Assembly: GCF_019891175.1 (NCBI RefSeq)
Contig: NZ_CP072600.1
Location: 1,178,001 to 1,242,000, forward strand
Reading direction: 5' to 3'
DNA from: Leptothermofonsia sichuanensis E412
GTDB taxonomy: Bacteria > Cyanobacteriota > Cyanobacteriia > Leptolyngbyales > Leptolyngbyaceae
DNA: 64,000 nt
A program made the translations under genes and the position numbers. The notes beneath the pieces were generated by a model. The model was given only the letters and a program-made list of their open reading frames with translations. It made no database searches and was not told the DNA's origin. Shown here in pieces: positions 43,891 to 53,414 of the stretch. Positions within the stretch are counted from its first letter, which is position 1. Each line of letters starts with the position of its first letter.

Positions 43891-44411
43891 GACTGCTCCT
43901 GGCATTTGACACACTAAGGGTTAAACAGGGAACCGGACTGAACGCCTATCCAAAAACGTCTTCAGTCTGGGTTTGGACTTTGGCCGTTGAGACTGTAGAG
44001 AAACTTGTTGTCTGGATAAACTCGATAGAACCTTGGGAATTTCTAGCACACCCGGAACCAGATTGACCGGCATGGTCAACGAAAACTTAACTAAAAAATC
44101 TAACTGCGCAGATTTGCCTACCCATTCTGATGCATTCCCTCCATTTTGTAAATTGATTGCAATATTTGCCCTGAATCGGAAAAGTATTCCGACATCAGTC
44201 ACCGATCCTTCCAGTTTGACGGGTGATATTCCGGGAAGTGTTCGGTCTTCCTATACCTGAATAAAATCCCGTTTTAGCTCATCCAGACCACATGATTGGA
44301 TTTTGAAAATCTGAATGAGCCTGAATCCCTGTTTGGGGGGACATTCTACACGGACGCGATGGAGGAATGAGAGTTCCCTGATTAATGGAAGTCCCCCACG
44401 CCTGAGCAAGA
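43891..44411. other. Intergenic region between Tic22-like and M16 genes
   Basis: About 520 bp. A 93-codon minus frame at 43921-44202 is present, but it has no recognisable motif or ribosome binding site and I do not call it. No repeat stands out. It should hold the promoter for the Tic22-like gene. Confidence 0.5.
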
Positions 44412-47243
44412 TTATTTTCCCGAAGTCGTCATGGGAGGACCAGCCGTTACGATGACCATGTGATTGGGATGCAGTAGCTCGGTAATCGCCTGTTTCACCT
44501 GGGCTGGTGTCACCGCCGAGAGGCGATTGGTGTACTGGCGCAATTCGTTGATGCTCAAGCCATACACAGCATTCATGAGAATAGTGGAGGCGAGGTTATC
44601 GGGGTCTGCCAGTTCGACCGGGTAGCTGTTAGTCAGCGATCGCTTTGCTGCCGTCACTTCATTGTCAGTCACTCCCTGTTTTCGGATCTGTTCCAGTAGA
44701 CTCAGGGTACTGGTGATTGCCCGTTCGGTGTCTTCGGGTGAAGTCTGCATGGTCACCAGGAATGGTCCCTGGTTTACCCCCGCCTGAAAGTAACTGTAGA
44801 TGCCATAGGTCAGTCCCAGGCGATCGCGAATTTCAGTCCCCAGACGGCTCGACAGGGTATCTCCCCCCAAAATCTGGTTCAGCACCGCAGCGGCATAATA
44901 GCGAGGATCGGTACGACTGATGCCGTTATAGCCCAGAAAGGTCACTGATTGGGTCTTTCCGGGTAGCGCCGGATTTACTCGTACCGTGGTTTCAGGCAAG
45001 GGAACCGGCGGGAAGACAAGCGGAGGAGGTTGAGTATCATCCTGCCAGGTACCCAGTTCCTGGTTGAGCAAATTTCGTACCTGGACCGGGTCAAAATCCC
45101 CCAGTAACGTCAACACTGTATTGCTGGGGTGGTAATGCTGCTGATAAAACTGCACCACCTGGTCACGGGTGATCCGGTTCAGGCTTTCCTCCGTAGGGAA
45201 AACATGAAACGGATGACTTTCTGGATAAACCGTTTGCTGAAAGACTCGTCGTGCCAGTCGAGCTGGATTATCCAGTTCCAGCTTAAGCGCTGTCAGGGCC
45301 TGCTGGCGACTCAACTCCAGTTCATCCGCTGGAAAGCTGGCAGTTTTCAGGACCTCTGCCAGCACCTGAGTCAGGGTGGGCAAATCGGATGCCAGGGCAC
45401 TGCCAGAAATGCCAACCCCTTCCCGCCCGGCACTGAAGGAGAGGCTGGCTCCCTTATTTTCCAGAGTTTTAGCCAGTTCCAGGGCATCCTTGGTTTGAGT
45501 TCCATTCATTAGGTTGGCAGCTGTTAAGCCTGCCAGTCCAGCCGTCTGGGGCTGGTCATAGGCACTGCCAGCCGTAATGAACCCGCTGAGGGTAACCGTA
45601 GGAGTGCTGCGATCGCGCAACAGCAGGACCTGCAAACCATTGGCCAGCGTCAGTTTTTCAGGCAGTGGGGGTTCCGCCTGGGGAGTTGCAGGCAAGGGGG
45701 GAGGCAGGTATTTGGCAACTTCTGCCGGATCTACAGGTTCTCCAGGGCTAAAGTTTTCACTGGTCTGGGAGAAACTGCCGGAGGCTCCTCCATTTTCTTG
45801 AATCTGCGTCGGTTCAAAGAAGCCAACGGTTCCTCTGGCAGGGGCAAGATAGGTCTGGGCAACCCGCTGTACATCGGCTGTTGTCACATTGGTAATGGCA
45901 TTCAGGAGGCGATCAGTGAAACGATAATCCCCTGTTGTGGTGTAGTCATCTCCAAGCTGAAATGCCTGACTGACAATATCCCGATTGCGGAGCAAAACAG
46001 AAGCCCGGAACTGAGTCTTTGCCCGCTCCAGTTCTTCTGGAGTAATCCCCTGCTCCCGCAGGTCGGTCAGCGTTTTCTGCAAAACCCGATCAATTTGTTT
46101 GAGATCTTTACCAGGAGACGCGGTTACCGAAAACTCATACCAGCCCCCACCGATCAAGTTGGCAGCGTAGCCACTGGCCCCACTGGCCAGTCCCGTTTCT
46201 ACCAGTGCCTGATACAGACGAGAACTGCGTCCTCCGGTCAGAATATAGTCCATCACCTGTAACGCAGGCACATCAGGATGACGGGCGTCTGGCAGGGGAT
46301 AGACCTGATGCAACAGAGCCGCGCTTCCCGGTTGCCGCAGAATAATTGGAGCGTTTGATGAACCCGCTGTAGCAGGGGTAGCTTCAATCGGTTGAGCGGC
46401 TGGCTCAGGGGGGAGGGGGGTATTTTCCGGCGGAATTTTGCCAAAGGTCTCTCGCACCATGGCCAGGGTTGGCTCTGTTTGGAAGTTCCCCACAATAATC
46501 AACGTGGCATTATCCGGACGGTAGTAGCGCTGGTAATAGTCTCGTACCTGCTCGACCGTAAACCGTTCGACATCTGCCTTGGTGCCGCCCACCGGCAACC
46601 CATAGGGACTGTTGGGGAAAGCCGCCTTCATAACGGCTCGACCCAGCCGGTAGCCTGGGTTGTTTTCATACCCCTGCAATTCTGAAATCACCACCCGCTT
46701 TTCGGTGGCCAGCTCTTTGTCGTCAATGATGGAGTTTTTCATCCGATCTGCTTCCAGGACGAGCAAGGCCTTCAACTGGTCTTGCTTGACTGTGCCAAAG
46801 TAGGCTGTCTGGTCGTAGCTGGTAAAGGCATTTGAGTCGCTTCCCAGGGCGCTGAAAAATCGACCAAACTGAATGGGGCGCTCCGCTGTGCCCTTAAACA
46901 TCAGATGTTCTAACTGGTGGGCAATGCCGCTAATACCCGGAGTTTCATTACGAGAACCAACCCGATACCACACCTGCACGGTGACAACGGGGGCTGTATT
47001 GACCTCTTTTGTGAACACCGTCAGTCCGTTTTCCAGCACCGTTTTACGGACATTCTGGGTCAAAAATTTTGAGGAACTGGTTGGTTCTACCGATACCTGA
47101 GTTGCCTCACGGTCCTGGGCAAAACGCTCTGGGGTAATGAATTGAGAACCAGCGGGAAGTCCTGAAACCAGGACAAGGGTGAGACAAAGACTGAACAGAA
47201 ACCCAAGCATACTGTAGCGATTGAACCGTTTTGGCAAGGACAT
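44412..47243 (-). CDS. Double-domain M16 zinc metallopeptidase
   Basis: Exported pitrilysin-type peptidase of 943 residues with a hydrophobic N-terminal signal (MLGFLFSLCLTLVLVSGL). The first M16 half carries the inverted zinc motif HQLEH (in GIAHQLEHLMFKG), with a downstream Glu in ELQGYENNPG, and should be active. The second half, starting near LPEKLTLANGLQVLLLRD, lacks HxxEH and is the usual structural partner. Start ATG 47243 is preferred to 47297, whose extra residues are not signal-like. Substrate is unknown. Confidence 0.92.
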   Translation of the reverse strand: MSLPKRFNRYSMLGFLFSLCLTLVLVSGLPAGSQFITPERFAQDREATQVSVEPTSSSKFLTQNVRKTVLENGLTVFTKEVNTAPVVTVQVWYRVGSRNETPGISGIAHQLEHLMFKGTAERPIQFGRFFSALGSDSNAFTSYDQTAYFGTVKQDQLKALLVLEADRMKNSIIDDKELATEKRVVISELQGYENNPGYRLGRAVMKAAFPNSPYGLPVGGTKADVERFTVEQVRDYYQRYYRPDNATLIIVGNFQTEPTLAMVRETFGKIPPENTPLPPEPAAQPIEATPATAGSSNAPIILRQPGSAALLHQVYPLPDARHPDVPALQVMDYILTGGRSSRLYQALVETGLASGASGYAANLIGGGWYEFSVTASPGKDLKQIDRVLQKTLTDLREQGITPEELERAKTQFRASVLLRNRDIVSQAFQLGDDYTTTGDYRFTDRLLNAITNVTTADVQRVAQTYLAPARGTVGFFEPTQIQENGGASGSFSQTSENFSPGEPVDPAEVAKYLPPPLPATPQAEPPLPEKLTLANGLQVLLLRDRSTPTVTLSGFITAGSAYDQPQTAGLAGLTAANLMNGTQTKDALELAKTLENKGASLSFSAGREGVGISGSALASDLPTLTQVLAEVLKTASFPADELELSRQQALTALKLELDNPARLARRVFQQTVYPESHPFHVFPTEESLNRITRDQVVQFYQQHYHPSNTVLTLLGDFDPVQVRNLLNQELGTWQDDTQPPPLVFPPVPLPETTVRVNPALPGKTQSVTFLGYNGISRTDPRYYAAAVLNQILGGDTLSSRLGTEIRDRLGLTYGIYSYFQAGVNQGPFLVTMQTSPEDTERAITSTLSLLEQIRKQGVTDNEVTAAKRSLTNSYPVELADPDNLASTILMNAVYGLSINELRQYTNRLSAVTPAQVKQAITELLHPNHMVIVTAGPPMTTSGK

Positions 47244-47315
47244 ATCTGCGATATTGTCATCCTGTGGTGTGTGCAGCGAAATTTGATCGTAGCTCAACTC
47301 GATCGCAACCGTTCT

Positions 47316-48119
47316 CTAGTCCCCAACAGGAGCATGGTCAAGCTGGCAGTAGGGGCGACTGTAGCTCAGGGGTAGCTCTAAAGAATAGTTTTCCAGCCGT
47401 TCCGAGTCACTCAGGATAGTTTCGGTAGGGCCATCGTAAACAATCCGCCCCTGACTTAACACCACTGTGCGATCGCACAACTCCAGTGCCAGATCCAGGT
47501 CATGGGTGGCAATCAACTGGGTCAGTGGCAGACGATCCAGCAGTTGAATCAGTTGCCGACGGTTGCGCGGGTCAAGCTGGGCAGATGGTTCATCCAGCAG
47601 TAAGAGATGAGGATTCATGGCCAGCACTCCGGCGATCGCCACCCGTTTTTTCTCTCCACCAGAAAGATGGTGTGGCGGGCGGTGAGCCAGAGTCTGGACA
47701 TTGGTCAGCGCCAGCGCTATGGCGACTCGTTCTTCTACCTCCCCTGGGGCCAGTCCCATATTCTGCGGTCCAAATGCCACATCCTCCCAGACTGAGGCGG
47801 AAAAAAGCTGATCATCAGGGTTCTGAAACACCAGTCCCACATCCGAGCGAAAGACTCCGGGCACTACGGGTTTGCCAAACAACACAATTTCTCCCGCAGT
47901 CGGTACCAGCGCACCGCAGAGCAACCTGAACAGCGTAGTTTTGCCACAACCATTGGCACCAATGACACCAACGCGCTCTCCGGGCTGAATGCTTAGATTG
48001 ATCTGGTGCAATACATCGGGTAGATCGGGGTAGGAAAAACTAACCTGGGTGACCGTAATCGCGGATTCCATCACGGATGCTTGCCGTTCTCGCTCAAGCA
48101 ATTGGTTTGTGTGTACCAT
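47316..48119 (-). CDS. cbiO: Nickel/cobalt ECF transporter ATPase
   Basis: Energises the CbiMQO metal importer. Walker A GANGCGKTT, signature LSGGEKKRVAIAGVLA, Walker B HLLLLDEPSAQLD and switch His in IATHDLDL. The start is either MVHTNQLLE at 48119 or MESAITVTQ at 48071; the second matches the family better. Last gene of the cluster, 10 bp after cbiQ. Confidence 0.93.
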   Translation of the reverse strand: MVHTNQLLERERQASVMESAITVTQVSFSYPDLPDVLHQINLSIQPGERVGVIGANGCGKTTLFRLLCGALVPTAGEIVLFGKPVVPGVFRSDVGLVFQNPDDQLFSASVWEDVAFGPQNMGLAPGEVEERVAIALALTNVQTLAHRPPHHLSGGEKKRVAIAGVLAMNPHLLLLDEPSAQLDPRNRRQLIQLLDRLPLTQLIATHDLDLALELCDRTVVLSQGRIVYDGPTETILSDSERLENYSLELPLSYSRPYCQLDHAPVGD

Positions 48120-48129
48120 GTATTGCCGC

Positions 48130-48945
48130 CTAAAGCAGAATCTCAGCTATTACAAAACCAGCCGCCACCAGAAGTGTCACCCAGAGGGCGATTGTACTCC
48201 AGGAAGTCAGGCATTTACCGCCCTCCCCCGCTCCCTCGTGCCCCATACCCTGCACCCCGTACCCTGCCCTCCGTACCCCGTACCCCCGCAGCCGCATCGC
48301 CTGATAAACCTGCTCAGATTGTTCATAACTGCGGATCAGTAGGGTTCCAGCCAGGGCAGCCAGTTGTTTCAAGGTTTGCCAGTTTGGGTGTAAAAAGAAC
48401 CATTTTCGGGATTGGTCAAAGCCACGCAGTCGCATCGCCGTTTGCATTGTCGCCAGATTATCGGCTGTGTCGTATAAATAGCGATAGCTGAGCAGCGTCA
48501 TATCTGCCAGGACGGGAGGCAACCCCAGCGATCGCAGCACCTGAATTAAGACCACAAATCGTGTTGTCGCCAACAAAATTAGCCCCAGGGTGAGAATAGA
48601 GAAGAACCGGGCAGCAATCAACGCCACCGCTATCCCTCCCTCCTTGTAAAGAGAAAGAAGGCCCCATTGCCAGATCACCGTCTCCCCTGACAGAAACGGT
48701 AACAACGAAACCATCCCGAATAGGAATAAGCCAGGATAGCGCAGGCGGTTGAGCAGAAAGGAAGCTGGCAGGTTGGAACTGGCATAGAAAACCGCAGTCA
48801 CCATCAGCATGGCAGGCACCAATCTCAAGTCATGGACGGACGCAAAGGCAAAGATCACGCCGCCCAAACCAATCAACTTTTGCTTTGGTTGCCAGCGATG
48901 AATCCAGGAATCTCCAGAGGAGTAGACATCCAGGTTTAATCTCAT
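48130..48945 (-). CDS. cbiQ: Nickel/cobalt ECF transporter transmembrane protein
   Basis: T-component that couples CbiO to CbiM. Hydrophobic with about five spans, and the coupling motif is seen in AMRLRGFDQ and again AMRLRGYGV. Between the second motif and the last span, about 25 residues (GYGVRRAGYGVQGMGHEGAG and so on) are encoded by a low-complexity ccccgtaccc tract (about 48222-48297) that looks intergenic in origin. Length 271 is slightly long for that reason. It starts 7 bp after cbiM ends. Confidence 0.9.
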   Translation of the reverse strand: MRLNLDVYSSGDSWIHRWQPKQKLIGLGGVIFAFASVHDLRLVPAMLMVTAVFYASSNLPASFLLNRLRYPGLFLFGMVSLLPFLSGETVIWQWGLLSLYKEGGIAVALIAARFFSILTLGLILLATTRFVVLIQVLRSLGLPPVLADMTLLSYRYLYDTADNLATMQTAMRLRGFDQSRKWFFLHPNWQTLKQLAALAGTLLIRSYEQSEQVYQAMRLRGYGVRRAGYGVQGMGHEGAGEGGKCLTSWSTIALWVTLLVAAGFVIAEILL

Positions 48946-48952
48946 GCCGGCC

Positions 48953-49603
48953 TTACCCCTCGTTCTGTAACAGTTCTGGCTTCACCCGCTCCAGAAACAG
49001 CACCAGCATCACCGTAAAAATCCCCTCCAGGACTGCCAGCGGAATATGGGCCAGCAACAATGCCAGAACGGCGGCCCGTTCCGTTGCAGCATCCAGGTTG
49101 GCGGGAATGGTCGTTACCACAATGGTGAAAAAGAGCAGCGCTGAAAGGGTCAACCCGGTGGCACCCGCCAAAAAAGCAAAGATTCCAGAAGCCATACTCG
49201 ATTTAACCCGGCCATTCAATTTTTGCCGCAGTCGAAAAATATGATAAGCCAGTAATGCTGGAATACCCATAATCACAGCATTAACCCCCAACGTACTGAG
49301 ACCACCGTGCCCAAAGGTCGCTGCCTGAAAGAACAACCCAATCAAAATGGCTGGGAAGGCGTAGTAACCTAAAACACAACCCAAAAGCCCATTTAACACC
49401 AGATGAACACTGGCCGGGGGAATTGGAATATGAATCAGGGAAGCGACAAAGAATGCCGCCGTCAGCAGGGCCGCTTTGGGAACTCCCTGGGTGGGGTCCT
49501 GCATCCGATTGATCTGACGTAAGGAATACCAGGTGACCAGACCGGTTATAGCGTAGCCACCAATGCAAACCTGAGCGGGCAAAATACCATCGGGAACGTG
49601 CAT
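48953..49603 (-). CDS. cbiM: Nickel/cobalt ECF transporter substrate-specific protein
   Basis: S-component that binds the metal. The N-terminus MHVPDGILPAQVCIGGY is diagnostic: Met1 and His2 bind Ni or Co. About six spans follow, with HLVLNGLLGCVLGYYAFPAI typical of the family. Length 216. The start codon lies directly after the stop of the NikL-like gene, so translation is coupled. Nickel versus cobalt cannot be told from sequence. Confidence 0.95.
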   Translation of the reverse strand: MHVPDGILPAQVCIGGYAITGLVTWYSLRQINRMQDPTQGVPKAALLTAAFFVASLIHIPIPPASVHLVLNGLLGCVLGYYAFPAILIGLFFQAATFGHGGLSTLGVNAVIMGIPALLAYHIFRLRQKLNGRVKSSMASGIFAFLAGATGLTLSALLFFTIVVTTIPANLDAATERAAVLALLLAHIPLAVLEGIFTVMLVLFLERVKPELLQNEG

Positions 49604-50056
49604 CTACTTCCTCCGGGCGAAGAAGAGAGCAGTCCCCACCAGTCCCCAGATGACGGACAGGGTCATGACTCCCTGTTGCAAGGGAGTGTAGCCAGTATGC
49701 TTCTGAGCGATCGCAGTCCCTCCCTGATTGGCTCCTCCCTGATTGGCGGCTACCGGAATTGCCAGGATTCCCCCATGCCCTGCCAGACGAACTTTTACCT
49801 CCCAGTTTCCGGGTTGGGAGGTATCTGGGGCAAAGGTGAACCGTCCCTGGTCATTTGTGGTTCCAGTTAACCAGGGGGTATCTTTGCCCGGTGCATAAAC
49901 GCTAACCTGAGCATTTTTCATCGGTTCACCCGTGTCGTATGTCGCCTGAATATCCAGTGCCTGGGTGGATTGATATTCAATCTCAACCCCGTGGGCATGA
50001 ACCCGTCCCACCAGCCCCATCAGCATCAGGCAAGTCATCGGAATCAACCACTTCAC
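49604..50056 (-). CDS. NikL-like accessory protein of the Ni/Co importer
   Basis: Exported, C-terminally anchored protein. Signal peptide MKWLIPMTCLMLMGLVGRVHA leaves a mature N-terminus starting HGVEIEY, with His near the end (HAHG) suited to metal binding. A carboxypeptidase-regulatory-like beta domain follows (DTGEPMKNAQVSVYAPG...GRFTFAPD), and then a C-terminal span before ARRK. I start at GTG 50056 because AGGAGG lies 8 bp upstream; ATG 50110 would add 18 non-signal residues. Located directly before cbiM. Confidence 0.8.
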   Translation of the reverse strand: MKWLIPMTCLMLMGLVGRVHAHGVEIEYQSTQALDIQATYDTGEPMKNAQVSVYAPGKDTPWLTGTTNDQGRFTFAPDTSQPGNWEVKVRLAGHGGILAIPVAANQGGANQGGTAIAQKHTGYTPLQQGVMTLSVIWGLVGTALFFARRK

Positions 50057-50276
50057 AGCCTCAGCCTCCTGGCATTTTCCACATTCCAATCGTTTGCCAA
50101 TCCAATTCACGACCTGTCTAAAAATATTTCCTGAGTTTAGTTCTCAGGGTTGGGGGCAAGACCTGGCGCAAGGCATCCAGTCTGAATTGGCCTTAAAAGC
50201 CTATCTGAAAAGCCCCAACTGATAAAGCGCAAACTCTCAAGCCCAAACTCAAACTAAGAAAGTTTTCAGATAAGCT

Positions 50277-51137
50277 TTACGTCTGAAGCAGGATTTCCTT
50301 ACAGTGTCCTTCACCCACATGTCCCAAAGACGGCAAAATCGTTTTTAGCTTGTTAAAATCCTCCGGGGTAAGCTTTTGCTTCAATGTCGTCATATCAACA
50401 TCCAGCCTGTCAGCCTCAGCGATCGCCGCCAGCGGTTCAAACCCAAGTGCCTTTTGATTTAACTCATCGGTTGCGGCTGCCTCTCCATCCCCAAACAGGT
50501 GATCAAAGTGGAAGGTTGCTTCCAGATCTGCCTGTCCCCCTGGAGTTAAGGTGCCCTTGCGATCGTCCCCCACAAAATCACCACAACTAAACGCCATTTC
50601 CTGATCGATTTTTAGACTGAAGTCTATCGTTCTTCCCTCCTTAACGGCTTTGCCCTTGAGCAACAGAGGATACCCCTGAGCGGGTCCCTCTAATGGTTTC
50701 ACCATCCTCCAGGAAAGCGCATTGTAGCGCCCGGCAGGTGCTTTCACCTCACCGATCAGAACGGGATCTGCCTTTTCATCCCCAGCCGCCAGATCGACCG
50801 TCTGCACTTTCTCTAAGCTCACCTGCTGGGTTGCTTTCAGCGCCTGATCCTTTCGCGGATCATAGGGGGGATCGGTCTGATAAGCGGTCACATCACTCAA
50901 GGTAACGTAAACATTTTCAAAGCTGATTTGCCAGCCATCTTTAGAAGTGAACCCCTGGCGTGCAAAGTCTTCACCGTTAGCGCGAATTTCCAGAGTGCCA
51001 CTATCGGCAGACGAAGCTGTGGTTGGCGAGGTGGCGGCAGGGGAGGGAGTCATCGCCGTCTGATTGTTTGCACACCCTGAAACACCGCCCAAGATAATTA
51101 ATCCTGCACCTGCCAGAACCACTAAACACTGCTTCAT
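50277..51137 (-). CDS. Uncharacterised lipoprotein upstream of the Ni/Co importer
   Basis: Signal peptide with lipobox GVSGC at about residues 18-22, then a Thr/Ser/Pro linker. The mature domain of about 240 residues contains FENVYVTLSDVTAY, a free Cys in MAFSCGDFVG, ATFHFDHLFGDGEA (possible metal site FHFDH) and a C-terminal HVGEGHCKE. It is on the same strand, 220 bp before the NikL-like start. I do not recognise the family with certainty. Position and the His/Cys motifs suggest a periplasmic metal-binding helper; that is inference. Confidence 0.7.
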   Translation of the reverse strand: MKQCLVVLAGAGLIILGGVSGCANNQTAMTPSPAATSPTTASSADSGTLEIRANGEDFARQGFTSKDGWQISFENVYVTLSDVTAYQTDPPYDPRKDQALKATQQVSLEKVQTVDLAAGDEKADPVLIGEVKAPAGRYNALSWRMVKPLEGPAQGYPLLLKGKAVKEGRTIDFSLKIDQEMAFSCGDFVGDDRKGTLTPGGQADLEATFHFDHLFGDGEAAATDELNQKALGFEPLAAIAEADRLDVDMTTLKQKLTPEDFNKLKTILPSLGHVGEGHCKEILLQT

Positions 51138-51392
51138 GGGAACTCAAACCTCACTGAACATCATCTGAACAAACTGGTCTGACAACCTGGTGTCCACCGT
51201 CAGTAAATCGCTCTACCGATGGGATTACAATCCTCCAAGGGGGGATGTGGCGCGGAGATTTAGCCGGGGACAGGGCACAGGGAAAACAGGGCACAGGGAA
51301 ACAAGGACAGCATGACCTGATCCCCCTGGCTATGGAAATCGTTACAGCCGAAACAACTGGTTGACCTCTAGACTTTTCAGCACATCTCACGC

Positions 51393-51398
51393 TATAGT
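51393..51398 (+). promoter_or_regulatory. Possible -10 box of the rplS transcript
   Basis: tatagt lies 27 bp before the rplS ATG. No good -35 is at 17 bp; ttgacc at 51361 is 26 bp upstream, too far for a standard promoter. Low confidence. Confidence 0.3.
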
Positions 51399-51425
51399 TA
51401 TGGACTGTGAGTTTTTGCCAGACCT

Positions 51426-51788
51426 ATGCACGCCCAGGAAATTATCCGCTCGATTGAAGCGGAGCAAATGAAAACGGATTTGCCGGTGATCTACATCGGT
51501 GACACAGTTAAAGTCGGTGTCATCATTCAGGAAGGGGGTAAGGAGCGGACCCAGCCCTACGAAGGCGTTGTCATTTCCAAGAAGGGATCTGGCATCAATC
51601 AGAACATCACTGTTCGACGCACTTTCCAGGGGGTTGGGGTAGAACGGGTCTTCCTGGTTCACTCTCCTCGAATTGAGAGCATTAAGGTGTTACGTCGGGC
51701 GAAAGTCCGTCGTGCCAAGCTTTATTACCTGCGCGATCGCGTCGGTAAGGCAACCCGCCTCAAGCAGCGATTTGATCGGGCACTTTAG
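51426..51788 (+). CDS. rplS: Ribosomal protein L19
   Basis: Large-subunit protein at the 30S-50S interface. The 120-residue sequence starts [20 protein letters not shown] and has the family block [20 protein letters not shown] and the basic C-terminus [19 protein letters not shown]. First gene of the rplS-trnW-secE-nusG-rplKAJL group, an order common in cyanobacteria. Confidence 0.97.
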   Translation: MHAQEIIRSIEAEQMKTDLPVIYIGDTVKVGVIIQEGGKERTQPYEGVVISKKGSGINQNITVRRTFQGVGVERVFLVHSPRIESIKVLRRAKVRRAKLYYLRDRVGKATRLKQRFDRAL

Positions 51789-51915
51789 AGCGGAACAGGC
51801 TTCGGCATGAAGGCTGGCCAGGAAGTGGCAGGTAGTAGATAATTTTTTGCTGCTTGTCACCCTGCACTCCGCAAATTGGTAGACTGGATAGGTAGGCCCA
51901 AAGGGCCAAGTTTGT

Positions 51916-51988
51916 GCGCTCTTAGTTCAGTTGGTAGAACGCAGGTCTCCAAAACCTGATGTCGGGGGTTCAAGTCCTCCAGGGCGCG
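51916..51988 (+). tRNA. trnW: tRNA-Trp (CCA anticodon)
   Basis: The 73-nt cloverleaf closes: acceptor gcgctct with agggcgc (one G-T pair), D arm gttc/gaac, anticodon stem caggt/acctg with loop ctccaaa (anticodon CCA), and T arm ggggg ttcaagt cctcc. Discriminator base is G. CCA is not encoded. It lies between rplS and secE. Confidence 0.95.
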
Positions 51989-52057
51989 CTGAAGCTTTTG
52001 GTGAACCAGCCAGGGATTGGGTTGAGAAAGCGGTATCTGAACGGGAGGAAAGTGGCT

Positions 52058-52279
52058 GTGGCAAAAGAGGACGCAAAGGTGCAGGAAGCAAATTCCGGGT
52101 TTAACCCCTCCGCTTTCCTGCAAGAAACCAAGGATGAGCTGGATAAAGTAGTCTGGCCCAGCCGCCAGCAACTGATTAGCGAGTCAATCGCGGTCATTTT
52201 GATGGTTATCCTTTCAGCCAGCCTCATTTACCTGGTTGACAATCTGTTTGTATGGGCAGCCCAGAAGGTGTTTGGATGA
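52058..52279 (+). CDS. secE: Preprotein translocase subunit SecE
   Basis: Small single-span subunit of SecYEG. The conserved amphipathic segment FLQETKDELDKVVWPSRQQLISE precedes the span (about residues 45-68), here given in part; WPSR is the hallmark. Start codons GTG 52052 and GTG 52058 are both possible; GGGAGG at 52043-52048 is better spaced for 52058. The frame further upstream overlaps tRNA-Trp. Overlaps nusG by 4 bp (ATGA). Confidence 0.92.
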   Translation: MAKEDAKVQEANSGFNPSAFLQETKDELDKVVWPSRQQLISESIAVILMVILSASLIYLVDNLFVWAAQKVFG

Positions 52280-52914
52280 CATATACCTCAGACGAATTCC
52301 AGGATTTTGCTCAGACGGATACCGAAGATGGGGAGCAGGTATACTCTCGTGAAAGTGGTCGCTGGTATGCGGTTCAGGTTGCTTCTGGTTGCGAAAAGCG
52401 CGTCAAGGCAAGTTTGGAGCAGCGGATTGAAACGCTCGATGTAGCAGACCGTATCTTTCAGATTGAGATCCCCCAAACTCCTGCGGTCAAGCTTCGCAAA
52501 GACGGCTCTCGTCAGAATACTGAGGAGAAAGTTTTTCCTGGCTATGTCCTGGTCAACATGATTATGGATGACGACACCTGGCAGGTGGTCAAAAATACCC
52601 CAAACGTAATTAACTTCGTTGGGGCGGAGCAAAAACGTCGCTATGGACGAGGACGGGGCCACGTCAAACCGATGCCACTGGGTCCTTCAGAAGTTGAACG
52701 CATCTTTAAGCAGACTCAGGAGCAGGAGCCAGTCGTTAAGATTGACATGGCGGCTGGAGACAAGATTCTGGTGCTTTCTGGTCCCTTTAAGGATTTTGAA
52801 GGGGAAGTAATTGAGGTCAGCCCAGAACGCAGTAAGCTGAAAGCTCTGCTGTCCATATTTGGGCGTGACACCCCCGTAGAGTTAGAGTTCAATCAGGTTC
52901 AGAAAGAGAGCTAA
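52276..52914 (+). CDS. nusG: Transcription termination/antitermination factor NusG
   Basis: Binds the RNA polymerase clamp and supports processivity. After an acidic N-terminal extension of about 28 residues, the NGN domain starts [15 protein letters not shown] and holds FPGYVLVNM. The KOW domain is at about residues 155-205 ([20 protein letters not shown]). ATG 52276 overlaps the secE stop. Length 212. Confidence 0.97.
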   Translation: MTYTSDEFQDFAQTDTEDGEQVYSRESGRWYAVQVASGCEKRVKASLEQRIETLDVADRIFQIEIPQTPAVKLRKDGSRQNTEEKVFPGYVLVNMIMDDDTWQVVKNTPNVINFVGAEQKRRYGRGRGHVKPMPLGPSEVERIFKQTQEQEPVVKIDMAAGDKILVLSGPFKDFEGEVIEVSPERSKLKALLSIFGRDTPVELEFNQVQKES

Positions 52915-52922
52915 CAGAGTCA

Positions 52923-53348
52923 ATGGCTAAGAAAGTAGTTGCAGTGATTAAGCTGGCGATTTCCGCTGGCAAGGCAAACCCTGCCCCTCCAATTGGTCCC
53001 GCGCTGGGGCAACATGGGGTCAATATCATGATGTTTTGTAAGGAGTATAACGCCAGAACTGCTGACCAGGCAGGAATGGTTGTTCCGGTAGAAATTTCGG
53101 TCTATGAAGATCGGAGTTTTACCTTTGTCCTCAAAACGCCCCCCGCTTCAAAGCTGATTGCCAAAGCTGCCGGAGTGGAACGAGGGTCTGGCGAACCCAA
53201 CCGCAAGAAAGTGGGTTCAATCACCCGCTCTCAGTTGCAGGAAATCGCCCAGGCGAAAATGCCTGACCTGAACGCAAACGACATCGAAGCTGCGATGAAG
53301 ATTGTGGAAGGGACAGCCCGCAATATGGGCATTACCGTAAAAGACTAG
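52923..53348 (+). CDS. rplK: Ribosomal protein L11
   Basis: Part of the GTPase-associated centre of the 50S subunit. It has the family N-terminus [20 protein letters not shown] and the RNA-binding C-terminal domain with [20 protein letters not shown]. Length 141 is standard. It lies 8 bp after nusG. Confidence 0.98.
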   Translation: MAKKVVAVIKLAISAGKANPAPPIGPALGQHGVNIMMFCKEYNARTADQAGMVVPVEISVYEDRSFTFVLKTPPASKLIAKAAGVERGSGEPNRKKVGSITRSQLQEIAQAKMPDLNANDIEAAMKIVEGTARNMGITVKD

Positions 53349-53414
53349 TGTCTGACGAACACCTATTCAAGGGGGAGAGGTTGACCCTCGTTAGTGACCC
53401 CAGGAGATAAAACG

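Noticed and set aside
43921-44202. 93-codon minus-strand frame between the Tic22-like and M16 genes
   Set aside because: No recognisable family, no good ribosome binding site, and composition like the surrounding spacer.
51138-51425. Possible cobalamin or NiCo riboswitch upstream of the Ni/Co importer cluster
   Set aside because: I looked on the minus strand for the B12 box and for NikR-type palindromes and saw neither. Only acagggcacaggg-type direct repeats are present.
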